From Thermoproteota archaeon (GTDB taxonomy: Archaea; Thermoproteota; Bathyarchaeia; Bathyarchaeales; Bathycorpusculaceae), in assembly GCA_012511995.1 (NCBI GenBank), contig JAAZFA010000309.1:1-5250 (forward strand): 5,250 nucleotides of DNA, written 5' to 3'. The notes below the pieces were generated by a model. That model was given only the letters and a program-made list of their open reading frames with translations. It searched no databases and was not told where the DNA came from. Positions within the stretch are counted from its first letter, which is position 1, and each line of letters begins with the position of its first letter. The translations under genes and the position numbers were made by a program. Below are positions 1 to 5,130 of this stretch, piece after piece.

Positions 1-337
1 CCATAAGCGTTAAACCTTCAATGGGTTCTATCGCCCGAATCAACACTGCTTCGGGTTTTCTAGGTATAATCCCAGCAGTAATATTAACACAGTAATACAT
101 ACCATAAATTAGGTAAACGTAAGCATATCCTTTTTCGCCAAACATAACGTCGTTGCGAGGTGTCCGACGCCCGTCATAGCTGTGCGCAGCACGATCTTCA
201 GGTCCACAGTAAGCTTCTACTTCCACTATCTTTCCCGAGGTAACGCCTTGTGGTGATTCATGCACTAAGAGTTTTCCTAGCATATTGCGGGAAACTGTTA
301 GTATATCTTGCTCGTAGAAAGTTCTTTGTAATATCAT
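1..337 (-). CDS. 3-methyladenine DNA glycosylase, AAG/MPG family (5' part, runs off left edge)
   Basis: This is a monofunctional base-excision repair glycosylase that removes alkylated and deaminated purines (3-methyladenine, hypoxanthine, ethenoadenine) by base flipping. The first 112 codons are present; the stop codon lies beyond position 1. Bacterial-type members are about 190-200 residues, so more than half is visible. The reading carries the family core: an early LLGK-like segment (residues 20-24, LGKLL), then EVEAYCGPEDRAAHS (39-53), GRRTPRN (56-62), and YVYLIYGMYYCVN (73-85), ending in LIRAIEPIEG (99-108). By alignment from memory to human AAG, E41 matches the catalytic Glu125, Y43 matches Tyr127, H52 matches His136, Y75 matches Tyr159 (the residue that stacks on the flipped base), N85 matches Asn169, and R101 matches Arg182. 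The spacing is identical from E41 to N85. The start is the first ATG after an in-frame stop at 347-349. It has no SD, but a TATA-like element sits about 30 bp upstream. It is divergent from the winged-helix gene. Function is confident; substrate range is inferred from the family. Confidence 0.93.
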   Translation of the reverse strand, partial: MILQRTFYEQDILTVSRNMLGKLLVHESPQGVTSGKIVEVEAYCGPEDRAAHSYDGRRTPRNDVMFGEKGYAYVYLIYGMYYCVNITAGIIPRKPEAVLIRAIEPIEGLTLM

Positions 338-358
338 CAGTTTGAATTAGTAATGTCG

Positions 359-370
359 GACAAAATAAGC
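359..370 (-). promoter_or_regulatory. Probable TATA element of the DNA glycosylase gene
   Basis: On the minus strand this reads GCTTATTTTGTC, centred about 28-30 bp upstream of the glycosylase ATG (337). That is the usual archaeal TATA-to-start-site distance for a leaderless or nearly leaderless mRNA. The 9-mer CTTATTTTG recurs upstream of the winged-helix gene at 552-560. This is inferred from composition and spacing only. Confidence 0.4.
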
Positions 371-550
371 TTACGCTTACCAAATCAATAAATTCAAAGT
401 GCACGATAAAAAATGGATAGTAGCTTCAAGGAAACCAACAGTTAAAACGAACACATTAAACAAATATAGTTGATAAGGTTAAAAATAGTAGCCCTTTCTT
501 ACATTGCAACTACCTTTTTATTTCAAGACCGTTCTAGGAATAGTGAGGTA

Positions 551-562
551 TCTTATTTTGAT
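551..562 (+). promoter_or_regulatory. Probable TATA element of the winged-helix gene
   Basis: TCTTATTTTGAT is centred about 35 bp upstream of the chosen ATG at 591. It predicts a transcript starting near 580 with a very short leader. It shares CTTATTTTG with the glycosylase promoter. Its position inside the longer TTG-started reading (from 504) is one reason for preferring the ATG at 591. Confidence 0.4.
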
Positions 563-590
563 AAGCGATTTTAACCTTGATGAATACAAC

Positions 591-839
591 ATGATAGATA
601 TGGATGCCAAGAAAGTTTTAGAAGCACTCTCCGAATTCAACAGGGGTGAATTCGCTAGGGGTGATCAAATACATAAAAAAACTGGATTATTACCTGAAAC
701 AATCAATGGATCAATTAGAGTTTTGGAGAAATCATTAATGGTGGATAATCCCAGCTACTCTGAGAAACTGTCACCTTATGATTTCTATGCTGTAACGATT
801 ACCGAATTCGGTAGACAAGTTCTAGAACAGTTCGGCTAA
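591..839 (+). CDS. Small winged-helix DNA-binding protein
   Basis: This 82-residue protein is probably a transcriptional regulator or DNA-associated factor. The layout fits a single winged helix-turn-helix: helix 1 at residues 5-16 (DAKKVLEALSEF), helix 2 at 24-32 (GDQIHKKTG), recognition helix at 34-49 (LPETINGSIRVLEKSL), a beta wing at about 50-71 that includes YAVTIT, and a closing helix TEFGRQVLEQF (71-81). The wing followed by 'TxxGRxxLE' is typical of archaeal wHTH proteins in the MarR/PadR/ArsR superfold, but I cannot assign the subfamily. The frame is open back to a TTG at 504; that extension is hydrophobic, adds nothing to the fold, and contains the likely TATA box, so the ATG at 591 is chosen (ATG at 600 is also possible). 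No ligand-binding or metal-binding domain is present. The glycosylase is its divergent neighbour and a possible target, but this is speculation. Confidence 0.8.
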   Translation: MIDMDAKKVLEALSEFNRGEFARGDQIHKKTGLLPETINGSIRVLEKSLMVDNPSYSEKLSPYDFYAVTITEFGRQVLEQFG

Positions 840-844
840 ACACA

Positions 845-861
845 GAGCAACAAAAAAGAAA
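845..861 (-). terminator. T-run terminator of the zinc-ribbon/microprotein unit
   Basis: Immediately downstream of the microprotein stop codon, the minus strand reads TTTCTTTTTTG, with six consecutive T at 857-852. Archaeal RNA polymerase commonly stops at such T-runs without needing a hairpin, and no hairpin is obvious here. The position 3-10 nt after the stop supports this as the end of the two-gene transcript. Confidence 0.45.
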
Positions 862-969
862 CTATATGAATAATACTAACACGATAACTTCGGCAAGAAC
901 AGTAACAGTGAGAATCTTGTTTAACCGCTCAACTTGTTTAATTAGTAATTCAAGCGCTTCATTATCCAT
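862..969 (-). CDS. 35-residue single-span membrane microprotein
   Basis: This short gene of unknown function encodes a charged, probably helical N-terminal part (residues 1-18, MDNEALELLIKQVERLNK) followed by an uninterrupted hydrophobic stretch (19-35, ILTVTVLAEVIVLVLFI) that ends exactly at the stop codon, as in a tail-anchored peptide. Three things support it as real: it starts 13 nt after the stop of the zinc-ribbon membrane protein on the same strand; the spacer contains a strong SD-like GGTGGTGA about 5 nt before the ATG; and a T-run lies just after the TAG. The predicted topology is N-terminus in the cytosol, matching its upstream neighbour, so the two may interact in the membrane (inference). 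I do not recognise a family, and its shortness means a chance ORF cannot be fully excluded. Confidence 0.62.
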   Translation of the reverse strand: MDNEALELLIKQVERLNKILTVTVLAEVIVLVLFI

Positions 970-982
970 CACTTCACCACCA

Positions 983-1246
983 TTAAGCCACTCCGGGGTT
1001 GTTCCCTATGAAAGAGATAAGAATTATAACCGCAAGTATAGCTAATCCAAGCGCTGCGGCTGCATAGCTTAGTAGCTCCGTTCGTCGCATTGCTCGCTTT
1101 AGGCGCGCGTTTAATTCTACATTCTTTGATTCATCTGTAACTGAAGGAGATGGATAGTTAGAAGTTAAAGTTATCAAGGCATTACAATTACCGCAGACAA
1201 CTGCTTTGCCGTCAACCATGCTACCACATTGTGGACAATCAGCCAT
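983..1246 (-). CDS. Zinc-ribbon protein with C-terminal membrane anchor
   Basis: This is an 87-residue protein of unknown role. The N-terminus holds a four-cysteine zinc ribbon, CPQC (C4, C7) and CGNC (C18, C21), in the style of the short 'double zinc ribbon' domains common in archaeal membrane and regulatory proteins. A polar Ser/Pro/Asn linker (residues 28-45), a basic segment (46-57, NARLKRAMRR), and one strong transmembrane helix (about 59-80) follow, with a short GNNPGVA tail. The basic residues before the helix predict a cytosolic zinc ribbon. The frame is open much further upstream (to 1462), but that extension overlaps the divergent glycosyltransferase gene. The ATG at 1246 has an SD-like GAGGATGA a few bases upstream, and the zinc ribbon begins immediately after it, so this start is preferred. 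It is followed by the 35-residue membrane microprotein as a likely operon. Zinc binding is inferred from the cysteines, and no enzyme domain is visible. Confidence 0.8.
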   Translation of the reverse strand: MADCPQCGSMVDGKAVVCGNCNALITLTSNYPSPSVTDESKNVELNARLKRAMRRTELLSYAAAALGLAILAVIILISFIGNNPGVA

Positions 1247-1376
1247 TGGTTCATCCTCAACAGAGTCAATTAGACATACAGAAATTAGAGCTTTTGCATA
1301 CCGGCTCACCGTGTAGGCGCTGGTTAACCGTAAGAAATAAATCGCTAAAAAATAAATCTTCAAGACCCCCAACTCG
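1247..1376. promoter_or_regulatory. Divergent promoter region between zinc-ribbon and GT87-like genes
   Basis: This 130-bp region drives transcription both ways. Rightward, a run of A with one T (1346-1357, TAAAAAATAAAT) is centred about 25 bp before the glycosyltransferase ATG at 1377, which predicts a leaderless mRNA. Leftward, a weaker candidate, CTCTAATTT on the minus strand (about 1282-1290), lies some 40 bp before the zinc-ribbon ATG, leaving room for a short leader that includes the GAGGATGA ribosome-binding site. No RNA gene or clear operator palindrome is visible. Confidence 0.45.
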
Positions 1377-2366
1377 ATGAGAATGCCGATGAAGATACCG
1401 CTAACAAAAAAAACAGCAATTGTCGCAGTCATCGTGCTAGCTTTAGTTCTTAACTTTAGCATCTTTGTTAAAGCATATCCACTGACTTTTTCGCCACAGA
1501 CAGAAACACTTGCAAGGGACTTCTCGGCGTATTACATGGGTGCCTGGCGGTTATTTAATAACCCGTCACAGGTTTACTACGATGGCAGCTTACCAAACGA
1601 TTACCCAATAATCGGAGCCCCGCAACCCTTCAAGTATATTCCAAATTTTCTGATCTGGTTCTCACCTTTCTTAGCATTAGATTACCAAAATGCCCTCAGC
1701 ATCTTTGATATTATACAATTCCTCTCTATGATACCACTAGCATTTTTTGTGTACAAACTAGTCAAAGACAAGAACCTTTTTCTCTCAGCAGCAGTCGTTC
1801 TTATCGTATTACTTCAACCAATACTCATTTCTCCATCCATAGCTTATGATGGCGCCAATTTCCTCCATTACCGTATGATAAGCCTTAGCATTCAAACTTT
1901 CTCACCTAGCTACTTATGTGGATATACCCTAGCAAACGCGCACGTACTTCAAAACATGCTCTTAGTAGGTGCCTTATACTTTGGATTCACAAAAAAACCA
2001 TGGCTCTCAGCATTATTCTTTACCTTTGGAGCCTTTGACCCTAGAATTACATTGGTTGCTGTTCCGTTGTTGCTGTGGTATAATAGGCAATCATTGCCAA
2101 AATTTGTAGGTGGAACAGCAGTTTTACTTACAGCCACAAATTTGCCATTCTTTCTTTATGGCGGTATTGGTGAATCGTTCATGCAAATGGTGGTTACAGG
2201 TTCAGTGGTTTCACAGGTGTATCTCTATGAGTATATTCCACTGTACGCTATTGTTGCATTAACAATACTTGAAGTAGTAACTGTACTCAATAATAAAAGG
2301 AAAGAAAACAATACGAAGACACAGCTTACTATTAAGAGAACCTCTGAAAATATGATGATTAAATAG
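1377..2366 (+). CDS. GT87-like polytopic membrane glycosyltransferase (GT-C fold)
   Basis: This is a probable polyprenol-phosphate-sugar-dependent (mannose-type) glycosyltransferase acting at the outer face of the membrane. It has 329 residues, a little short for GT87 (usually 350-450). A first membrane helix (about 13-31) is followed by an extracytoplasmic loop with RDFSAYYMGAWRLF (47-60). Its D48 sits where GT-C enzymes carry the catalytic aspartate, and the motif resembles the GT87 'DFxxYYxAAxxL'. PFKYIPNFLIWFSPF (84-98) matches the usual 'F.Y.P...LL..P' segment. Further helices include about 105-127, 135-152, 186-203, 209-235, 245-261 and 285-304. ANAHVLQNMLLVGALYF (186-202) resembles the GQ.N..LL..L.. 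region. The protein ends in a charged Lys/Asn/Thr-rich tail (306-329). The start is the first ATG, at the leaderless distance from the upstream A/T-rich element; ATGs at 1383 and 1389 are alternatives. The sugar donor, acceptor and exact family number are inferred from short motifs only. Confidence 0.72.
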   Translation: MRMPMKIPLTKKTAIVAVIVLALVLNFSIFVKAYPLTFSPQTETLARDFSAYYMGAWRLFNNPSQVYYDGSLPNDYPIIGAPQPFKYIPNFLIWFSPFLALDYQNALSIFDIIQFLSMIPLAFFVYKLVKDKNLFLSAAVVLIVLLQPILISPSIAYDGANFLHYRMISLSIQTFSPSYLCGYTLANAHVLQNMLLVGALYFGFTKKPWLSALFFTFGAFDPRITLVAVPLLLWYNRQSLPKFVGGTAVLLTATNLPFFLYGGIGESFMQMVVTGSVVSQVYLYEYIPLYAIVALTILEVVTVLNNKRKENNTKTQLTIKRTSENMMIK

Positions 2367-2394
2367 GTATTATTTTTTAGGCTTACTACAACTG
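2367..2394. terminator. Convergent intergenic gap with T-run after the glycosyltransferase
   Basis: The stop codons of the plus-strand glycosyltransferase and the minus-strand prenyltransferase are separated by 28 bp. On the plus strand it contains TATTATTTTTTAG, with six T at 2373-2378, a plausible archaeal T-run terminator 7 nt past the glycosyltransferase stop. I see no comparable T-run serving the prenyltransferase gene on the opposite strand. Confidence 0.4.
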
Positions 2395-3246
2395 CTACCC
2401 AAACATACCAGCAATAAATGAAAGTAAACCAAAAATGAACAGGTACAACACAAAACGTTTTATTTTACGAGCATTTTCACGCAATGGATCACGAATTAAT
2501 GATATACTACACCAAATCAAACCTATGTCAGTAACTAAAACAAATGGAATAAACCAAATAGACACTAAATTAAAAATTATAGGAAAGAAGGTGAGGATAA
2601 CTGCAGAGATGAAAAAGAATGCAGCAGCATAGGCAGCCTTTTTCTCTCCGAACCGTACAGCCATTGTTTTTATGTTATATGAACGATCACCGTAAACATC
2701 TACATTCCCTTTAACGATTTCACGTCCAGTATTTGAAAGGAAAGCCATCGAAGCAAATAGCAACACATTTACTGTAATCATATTTAGAGCAATTAGGCTA
2801 CCATAGAGAAAAGGTGCTGCCACGCAAGCACTGACTAAAAAGTTGCCAGGTAAGCCACTTCGTTTTCCAACCGTAGAGTAAGTAGCCATTATTATCCAGG
2901 CAACAAAAGCAAAGACGAAACAATATAGGCTTACGTAATAAGCGGCGGCCAAACCTATTACAGAAAGAACACCAGTTTCTACAAGAGCAGCATTTTTAGA
3001 AACAGCACCACTAGGAATAGGACGGGTTGGCTCGTTTATTTTGTCTATATCGTAATCATGGTAGTCATTTATTACCATAGCAGCAGCTGTCAGAGAAAAT
3101 GCTGTTATACTACCCATCAACAGATTTAACCATTGAATATTACTATTGCCTGTGGCAGCCAACAAGACGCCTACTAGTATTGCGAAGCCCATAACTAGGC
3201 TGTTTATTGGCCTGATTAGTTTTATTAGACCGCTCAATTTGGCCAT
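2395..3246 (-). CDS. UbiA-family prenyltransferase, probable digeranylgeranylglyceryl phosphate synthase
   Basis: The probable role is transfer of the second geranylgeranyl group to geranylgeranylglyceryl phosphate, making the diether core of archaeal membrane lipids. It is an integral membrane enzyme requiring Mg2+. With the ATG at 3246 it has 283 residues, the normal family length. The first aspartate motif is NDYHDYDIDKINEPTRPIPSG (60-80), with D61, D64 and D68 plus the R75/P76 pair. The second is GREIVKGNVDVYGDRSYNIKT (174-194), with D183 and D187. About eight to nine hydrophobic helices run from about 16 to 282. The N-terminal LIRPINSL (9-16) is the usual UbiA entry 'RP.N'. A TTG at 3276 would add ten residues with no family support, so the ATG is preferred. 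It appears monocistronic, convergent with the glycosyltransferase. Other UbiA members (heme O, menaquinone, chlorophyll synthases) are possible, but the GREI(V)KG..D form and the archaeal setting favour the lipid enzyme. Confidence 0.88.
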   Translation of the reverse strand: MAKLSGLIKLIRPINSLVMGFAILVGVLLAATGNSNIQWLNLLMGSITAFSLTAAAMVINDYHDYDIDKINEPTRPIPSGAVSKNAALVETGVLSVIGLAAAYYVSLYCFVFAFVAWIIMATYSTVGKRSGLPGNFLVSACVAAPFLYGSLIALNMITVNVLLFASMAFLSNTGREIVKGNVDVYGDRSYNIKTMAVRFGEKKAAYAAAFFFISAVILTFFPIIFNLVSIWFIPFVLVTDIGLIWCSISLIRDPLRENARKIKRFVLYLFIFGLLSFIAGMFG

Positions 3247-3276
3247 AGAGGTAGCCCGTACGAAGATAATTAACAA

Positions 3277-3447
3277 CCTAAATTAAAAAGTAATCCAACA
3301 TAACTCATAAACAGCAACTAACAAAGACATAAATCACCTAAGAAATTATCAACCGGGTAAACATCTGTAAAATAGGCACATAATATACTATGATGAAAAA
3401 ATGTCAATGCTCCAAAAAATTACTTTTATCTAGAAAAAGTTTTAACC
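3277..3447. other. Divergent intergenic region (171 bp) with candidate TATA elements
   Basis: This region separates the prenyltransferase (minus) from the 79-residue gene (plus). The minus-strand CTTTTTAATTT at about 3280-3290 is some 40 bp before the prenyltransferase ATG. The plus-strand ACTTTTATC (3422-3430), preceded by an A-run that could act as a BRE, is about 21 bp before the ATG at 3448. An additional A/T element, ATAATATACT, lies at 3380-3389. A 30-codon ORF (3393-3485) overlaps the next gene but has little support. No RNA gene is visible. Confidence 0.4.
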
Positions 3448-3687
3448 ATGAGTGTAGCATTAATCTTTATGGGAAGATGTACTAGAACAGTCGGTGAGCG
3501 CCGCCTCGGCAGAACCATACACAAGCTTGGCAACAGTGTAGAACTTAGTAGTAAAGAAGGCAAAGCCAAATTAGCTGAAGAGAAATACAAAAAGAAAATT
3601 CAAAACACCAAGGGATGGAGCAATGGGTCCCCAGTTCAAAATCTTCGTGACCCCACAAACTGGAAAAAAACAAGCAAACAGCAATAG
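3448..3687 (+). CDS. Small lysine-rich hypothetical protein
   Basis: I do not recognise this 79-residue gene. It begins with a short hydrophobic patch (residues 3-8) and a basic segment, RTVGERRLGRTIHKLG (13-28). A predicted helix follows, rich in Lys/Glu (34-52, from LSSKEGKAKLAEEKYKKKI), and then a polar tail with two Trp (57 and 72) and many Asn/Lys/Gln. The strong net positive charge and absence of membrane segments suggest a soluble, perhaps nucleic-acid- or ribosome-associated protein, but no known motif supports this. The start has no SD; an A/T-rich element about 21 bp upstream is compatible with a leaderless mRNA. An internal ATG at 3469 (MGRCTRT) is an alternative start. Codon choice looks like the neighbours (mixed AAA/AAG, GAA, GGC), which favours a real gene, but it may still be a chance reading frame. 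Confidence 0.5.
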   Translation: MSVALIFMGRCTRTVGERRLGRTIHKLGNSVELSSKEGKAKLAEEKYKKKIQNTKGWSNGSPVQNLRDPTNWKKTSKQQ

Positions 3688-3815
3688 CTTTAATCAACCA
3701 CATGTTTAGATGTTGGAAAGCACCAAAATGGTATTTAGGGTCGTTTCGTCTATTGAGTCACTGGCAGTTTTGTGCTGATTACAAAGAACGTATTTCATAA
3801 TAGACTTTTTATTTC
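3688..3815. other. Intergenic spacer (128 bp) upstream of the 132-residue gene
   Basis: I see no ORF, RNA gene or repeat here beyond a short symmetric element, ACCAAAATGGT, at about 3722-3732. Near its right end, TATTTCATAATAG (3791-3803) is centred about 20 bp before the ATG at 3816 and could be the promoter of the next gene. The following CTTTTTATTT could act as a T-run for upstream transcription. The ATG has no SD. A TAG at 3801-3803 closes the frame upstream, so no longer start exists. Confidence 0.35.
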
Positions 3816-4214
3816 ATGATCCTATTCGTAGTTAATGGTGATTTTTTGTCTGCTTCATTAAATATCGAAAGCAACTGGAATTTTCGGCGGATAGATAAAC
3901 GATTAGTCGTCGTGAAATCAATTAATGAAAATGTTCACAAATTAGCAGTTTTGGACATATCAACTAACCTCATGTTTATGGTTGAGGTACTAGAAAACGT
4001 ATCCGCTACGTCAATTCAGCAACTGACTGCTGGACGGGAATATCTTTTTAATATCAGAATTTTAACCTCAAAAGTCCTTGGAGATATAAAAGCTGATGCG
4101 ATTAGCTTTTTTGAAGCACTCGATATCGAGCAATCTACAGAGGATTTTATAAAAGCATACTGGTTGTATCCCAGTAAGATACGTTTTCAACTCGTAGAAG
4201 CAGAAGAGTCATGA
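3816..4214 (+). CDS. Conserved-looking hypothetical protein, 132 residues
   Basis: I do not recognise this gene. The protein is soluble, slightly acidic overall, and alternates beta-like strands with loops: RLVVVKSI (29-36), LAVLDIS (43-49), MFMVEVLENV (53-62), REYLFNIRIL (74-83). After this beta-rich part comes a helical C-terminal part (about 91-117, including ISFFEALDIEQSTEDFIKAYW) and a final strand (KIRFQLVEAEE). A small beta-barrel such as an OB-like fold with a helical addition is possible, but this is only a reading of strand pattern. No metal-binding, catalytic or membrane motif is visible. ATG 3816 is the first in-frame start after a stop at 3801; TTG 3846 is an alternative that would remove the hydrophobic first ten residues. 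The gene ends 6 nt from the convergent ftsY stop. Smooth codon use and length over 130 codons make it likely real. Confidence 0.7.
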   Translation: MILFVVNGDFLSASLNIESNWNFRRIDKRLVVVKSINENVHKLAVLDISTNLMFMVEVLENVSATSIQQLTAGREYLFNIRILTSKVLGDIKADAISFFEALDIEQSTEDFIKAYWLYPSKIRFQLVEAEES

Positions 4215-4220
4215 CTGGTT

Positions 4221-5126
4221 TTATCGAAGAATCATCTGTACAAACTTTTCGGGGTTAAAAAGCTCAAGATCCTTGTAGGTTTGCCCAACACCGATAAAGA
4301 TGATCGGTTTTTGTGTCACGTAAGTTACGCTTAATGCTGATCCGCCCTTCACATCAGCGTCAACTTTGGTGAGGATAGTTGCATCTATACCTACGGCTTT
4401 GTTAAATTCTTCTGCTTGCATAACCGCATCGTTACCGATCAAGGAATCAACCGTGAAAATGACAAGGTCTGGTTTTACGACACGTTTAACTTTGATTAAT
4501 TCGTTCATTAGATTCTGATTAGTCTGCATACGCCCTGCAGTGTCTATCAAAACAACATTTATTCCGTGAGCCTTTGCATGGTTAACAGTGTCATAAGCAA
4601 CTGCAGCTGGATCACCACCATAGGTGCTCTTTATTACACGGATACCCAAACGTTTTCCATGTTCTTCTAGCTGCTCAATAGAGCCAGCTCTATAAGTGTC
4701 TGCGCTCGCAAGAACCACAGAGTAGTTCTTGTCCTGGAAGAATTTGGCTATTTTAGCGATTGTAGTGGTTTTTCCTGTGCCGTTTATACCTACAAACATT
4801 AATGTTAAGGGTTCTTTTTTGCTACGCTTTTCGTTTACTTTAGCCAATAAGTCTATGCGTTTGTTGGTTAACATAACTTCAAGCAGGACTTGACGTAAGT
4901 TCTCGTCGACAACTTTTTTACGGTCGTCAAGACGCTTCACCTGCACTCTATCGAGTCGTTTTACAAGGTCATCACAGATTTTGTCTGCAACAGGAAAAGC
5001 AACATCATTCTCTACTAAATTCATTTTAAAGTCTGATAAAATTGGAGTTAAATTTTCAGCCTTAAGTTCAGTTGTAGTGACTTTATTAACTAGTCCCTTA
5101 AAACCTGACTTTAGCTTCTCAAACAT
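4221..5126 (-). CDS. ftsY: Signal recognition particle receptor GTPase FtsY
   Basis: This GTPase docks the SRP-ribosome-nascent chain complex at the membrane and, with SRP54, releases the signal sequence to the Sec translocon. It has 301 residues. The order is a helical N domain (about 1-105), then the G domain: P-loop GINGTGKTTT (113-122), the SRP-GTPase insertion motif DTYRAGSIEQLEEHGKRLG (143-161), DTAGR (195-199) followed by LMNEL, TKVDADVKGG (253-262) as the guanine-specificity and linker motif, and GVGQTYKDLELF (279-290) as the closing motif. DTYRA.S.EQL and the TK.DADxKGG form mark it as FtsY rather than SRP54 (which has DT.RPAA..QL and a C-terminal Met-rich M domain, absent here). The long acidic A domain of bacterial FtsY is missing, as usual in Archaea; the basic N-terminal helix MFEKLKSGFKGLVNKV probably touches the membrane. 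It starts 4 nt after the pfdA stop, so it is co-transcribed and probably translationally coupled; no clear SD precedes it. No srp54 follows; the next gene is convergent. Confidence 0.96.
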   Translation of the reverse strand: MFEKLKSGFKGLVNKVTTTELKAENLTPILSDFKMNLVENDVAFPVADKICDDLVKRLDRVQVKRLDDRKKVVDENLRQVLLEVMLTNKRIDLLAKVNEKRSKKEPLTLMFVGINGTGKTTTIAKIAKFFQDKNYSVVLASADTYRAGSIEQLEEHGKRLGIRVIKSTYGGDPAAVAYDTVNHAKAHGINVVLIDTAGRMQTNQNLMNELIKVKRVVKPDLVIFTVDSLIGNDAVMQAEEFNKAVGIDATILTKVDADVKGGSALSVTYVTQKPIIFIGVGQTYKDLELFNPEKFVQMILR

Positions 5127-5130
5127 CGGG

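Larger units (their letters stand above)
338..590. other. Divergent intergenic region (253 bp)
   Basis: This A/T-rich spacer lies between the glycosylase (minus) and the winged-helix gene (plus). It holds the two inferred TATA elements near its ends. In between I see only very short ORFs (for example 12 codons from an ATG at 353), and no tRNA-like fold or clear inverted repeat. The winged-helix frame stays open leftward to a TTG at 504, so part of 504-590 could be coding, but I judge that unlikely. Confidence 0.5.

Noticed and set aside
504..590. TTG-started extension of the winged-helix protein
   Set aside because: It adds 29 mostly hydrophobic residues outside the wHTH fold and covers the likely TATA element. 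ATG 591 fits better.
636..665. Short direct repeats in the winged-helix gene (GAATTC twice, AGGGGTGA twice)
   Set aside because: They lie within coding sequence encoding FNRGEFARG and look like chance codon repetition; no array or flanking duplication.
1290..1340. GC-richer patch in the divergent region that might have been an RNA gene
   Set aside because: No cloverleaf, no T-loop-like GTTCGAA sequence and no stable stem could be drawn by eye.
1247..1462. N-terminal extension of the zinc-ribbon protein, open to 1462 on the minus strand
   Set aside because: The extra 72 residues overlap the first 86 bases of the divergent glycosyltransferase gene and its promoter. The ATG at 1246 has a good SD and directly precedes the zinc ribbon.
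1949..2137. 62-codon minus-strand ORF inside the glycosyltransferase gene
   Set aside because: Antisense shadow; no recognisable feature and no promoter or SD of its own.
2435..2632. 65-codon plus-strand ORF inside the prenyltransferase gene
   Set aside because: Antisense shadow of a well-supported membrane enzyme gene; low-complexity Lys/Ile/Asn composition.
3247..3276. TTG-started extension of the prenyltransferase
   Set aside because: Ten residues with no family support; the ATG at 3246 gives the normal length, and the upstream TATA-like element is at a fitting distance.
3393..3485. 30-codon plus-strand ORF (MKKCQCSKK...) overlapping the start of the 79-residue gene
   Set aside because: It has two cysteines and several lysines but no SD, no well-placed promoter, and it overlaps a longer ORF in another frame; probably chance.
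3722..3732. Symmetric element ACCAAAATGGT
   Set aside because: Only four base pairs in each arm, a single copy, and no relation to a start codon; not enough to call an operator.
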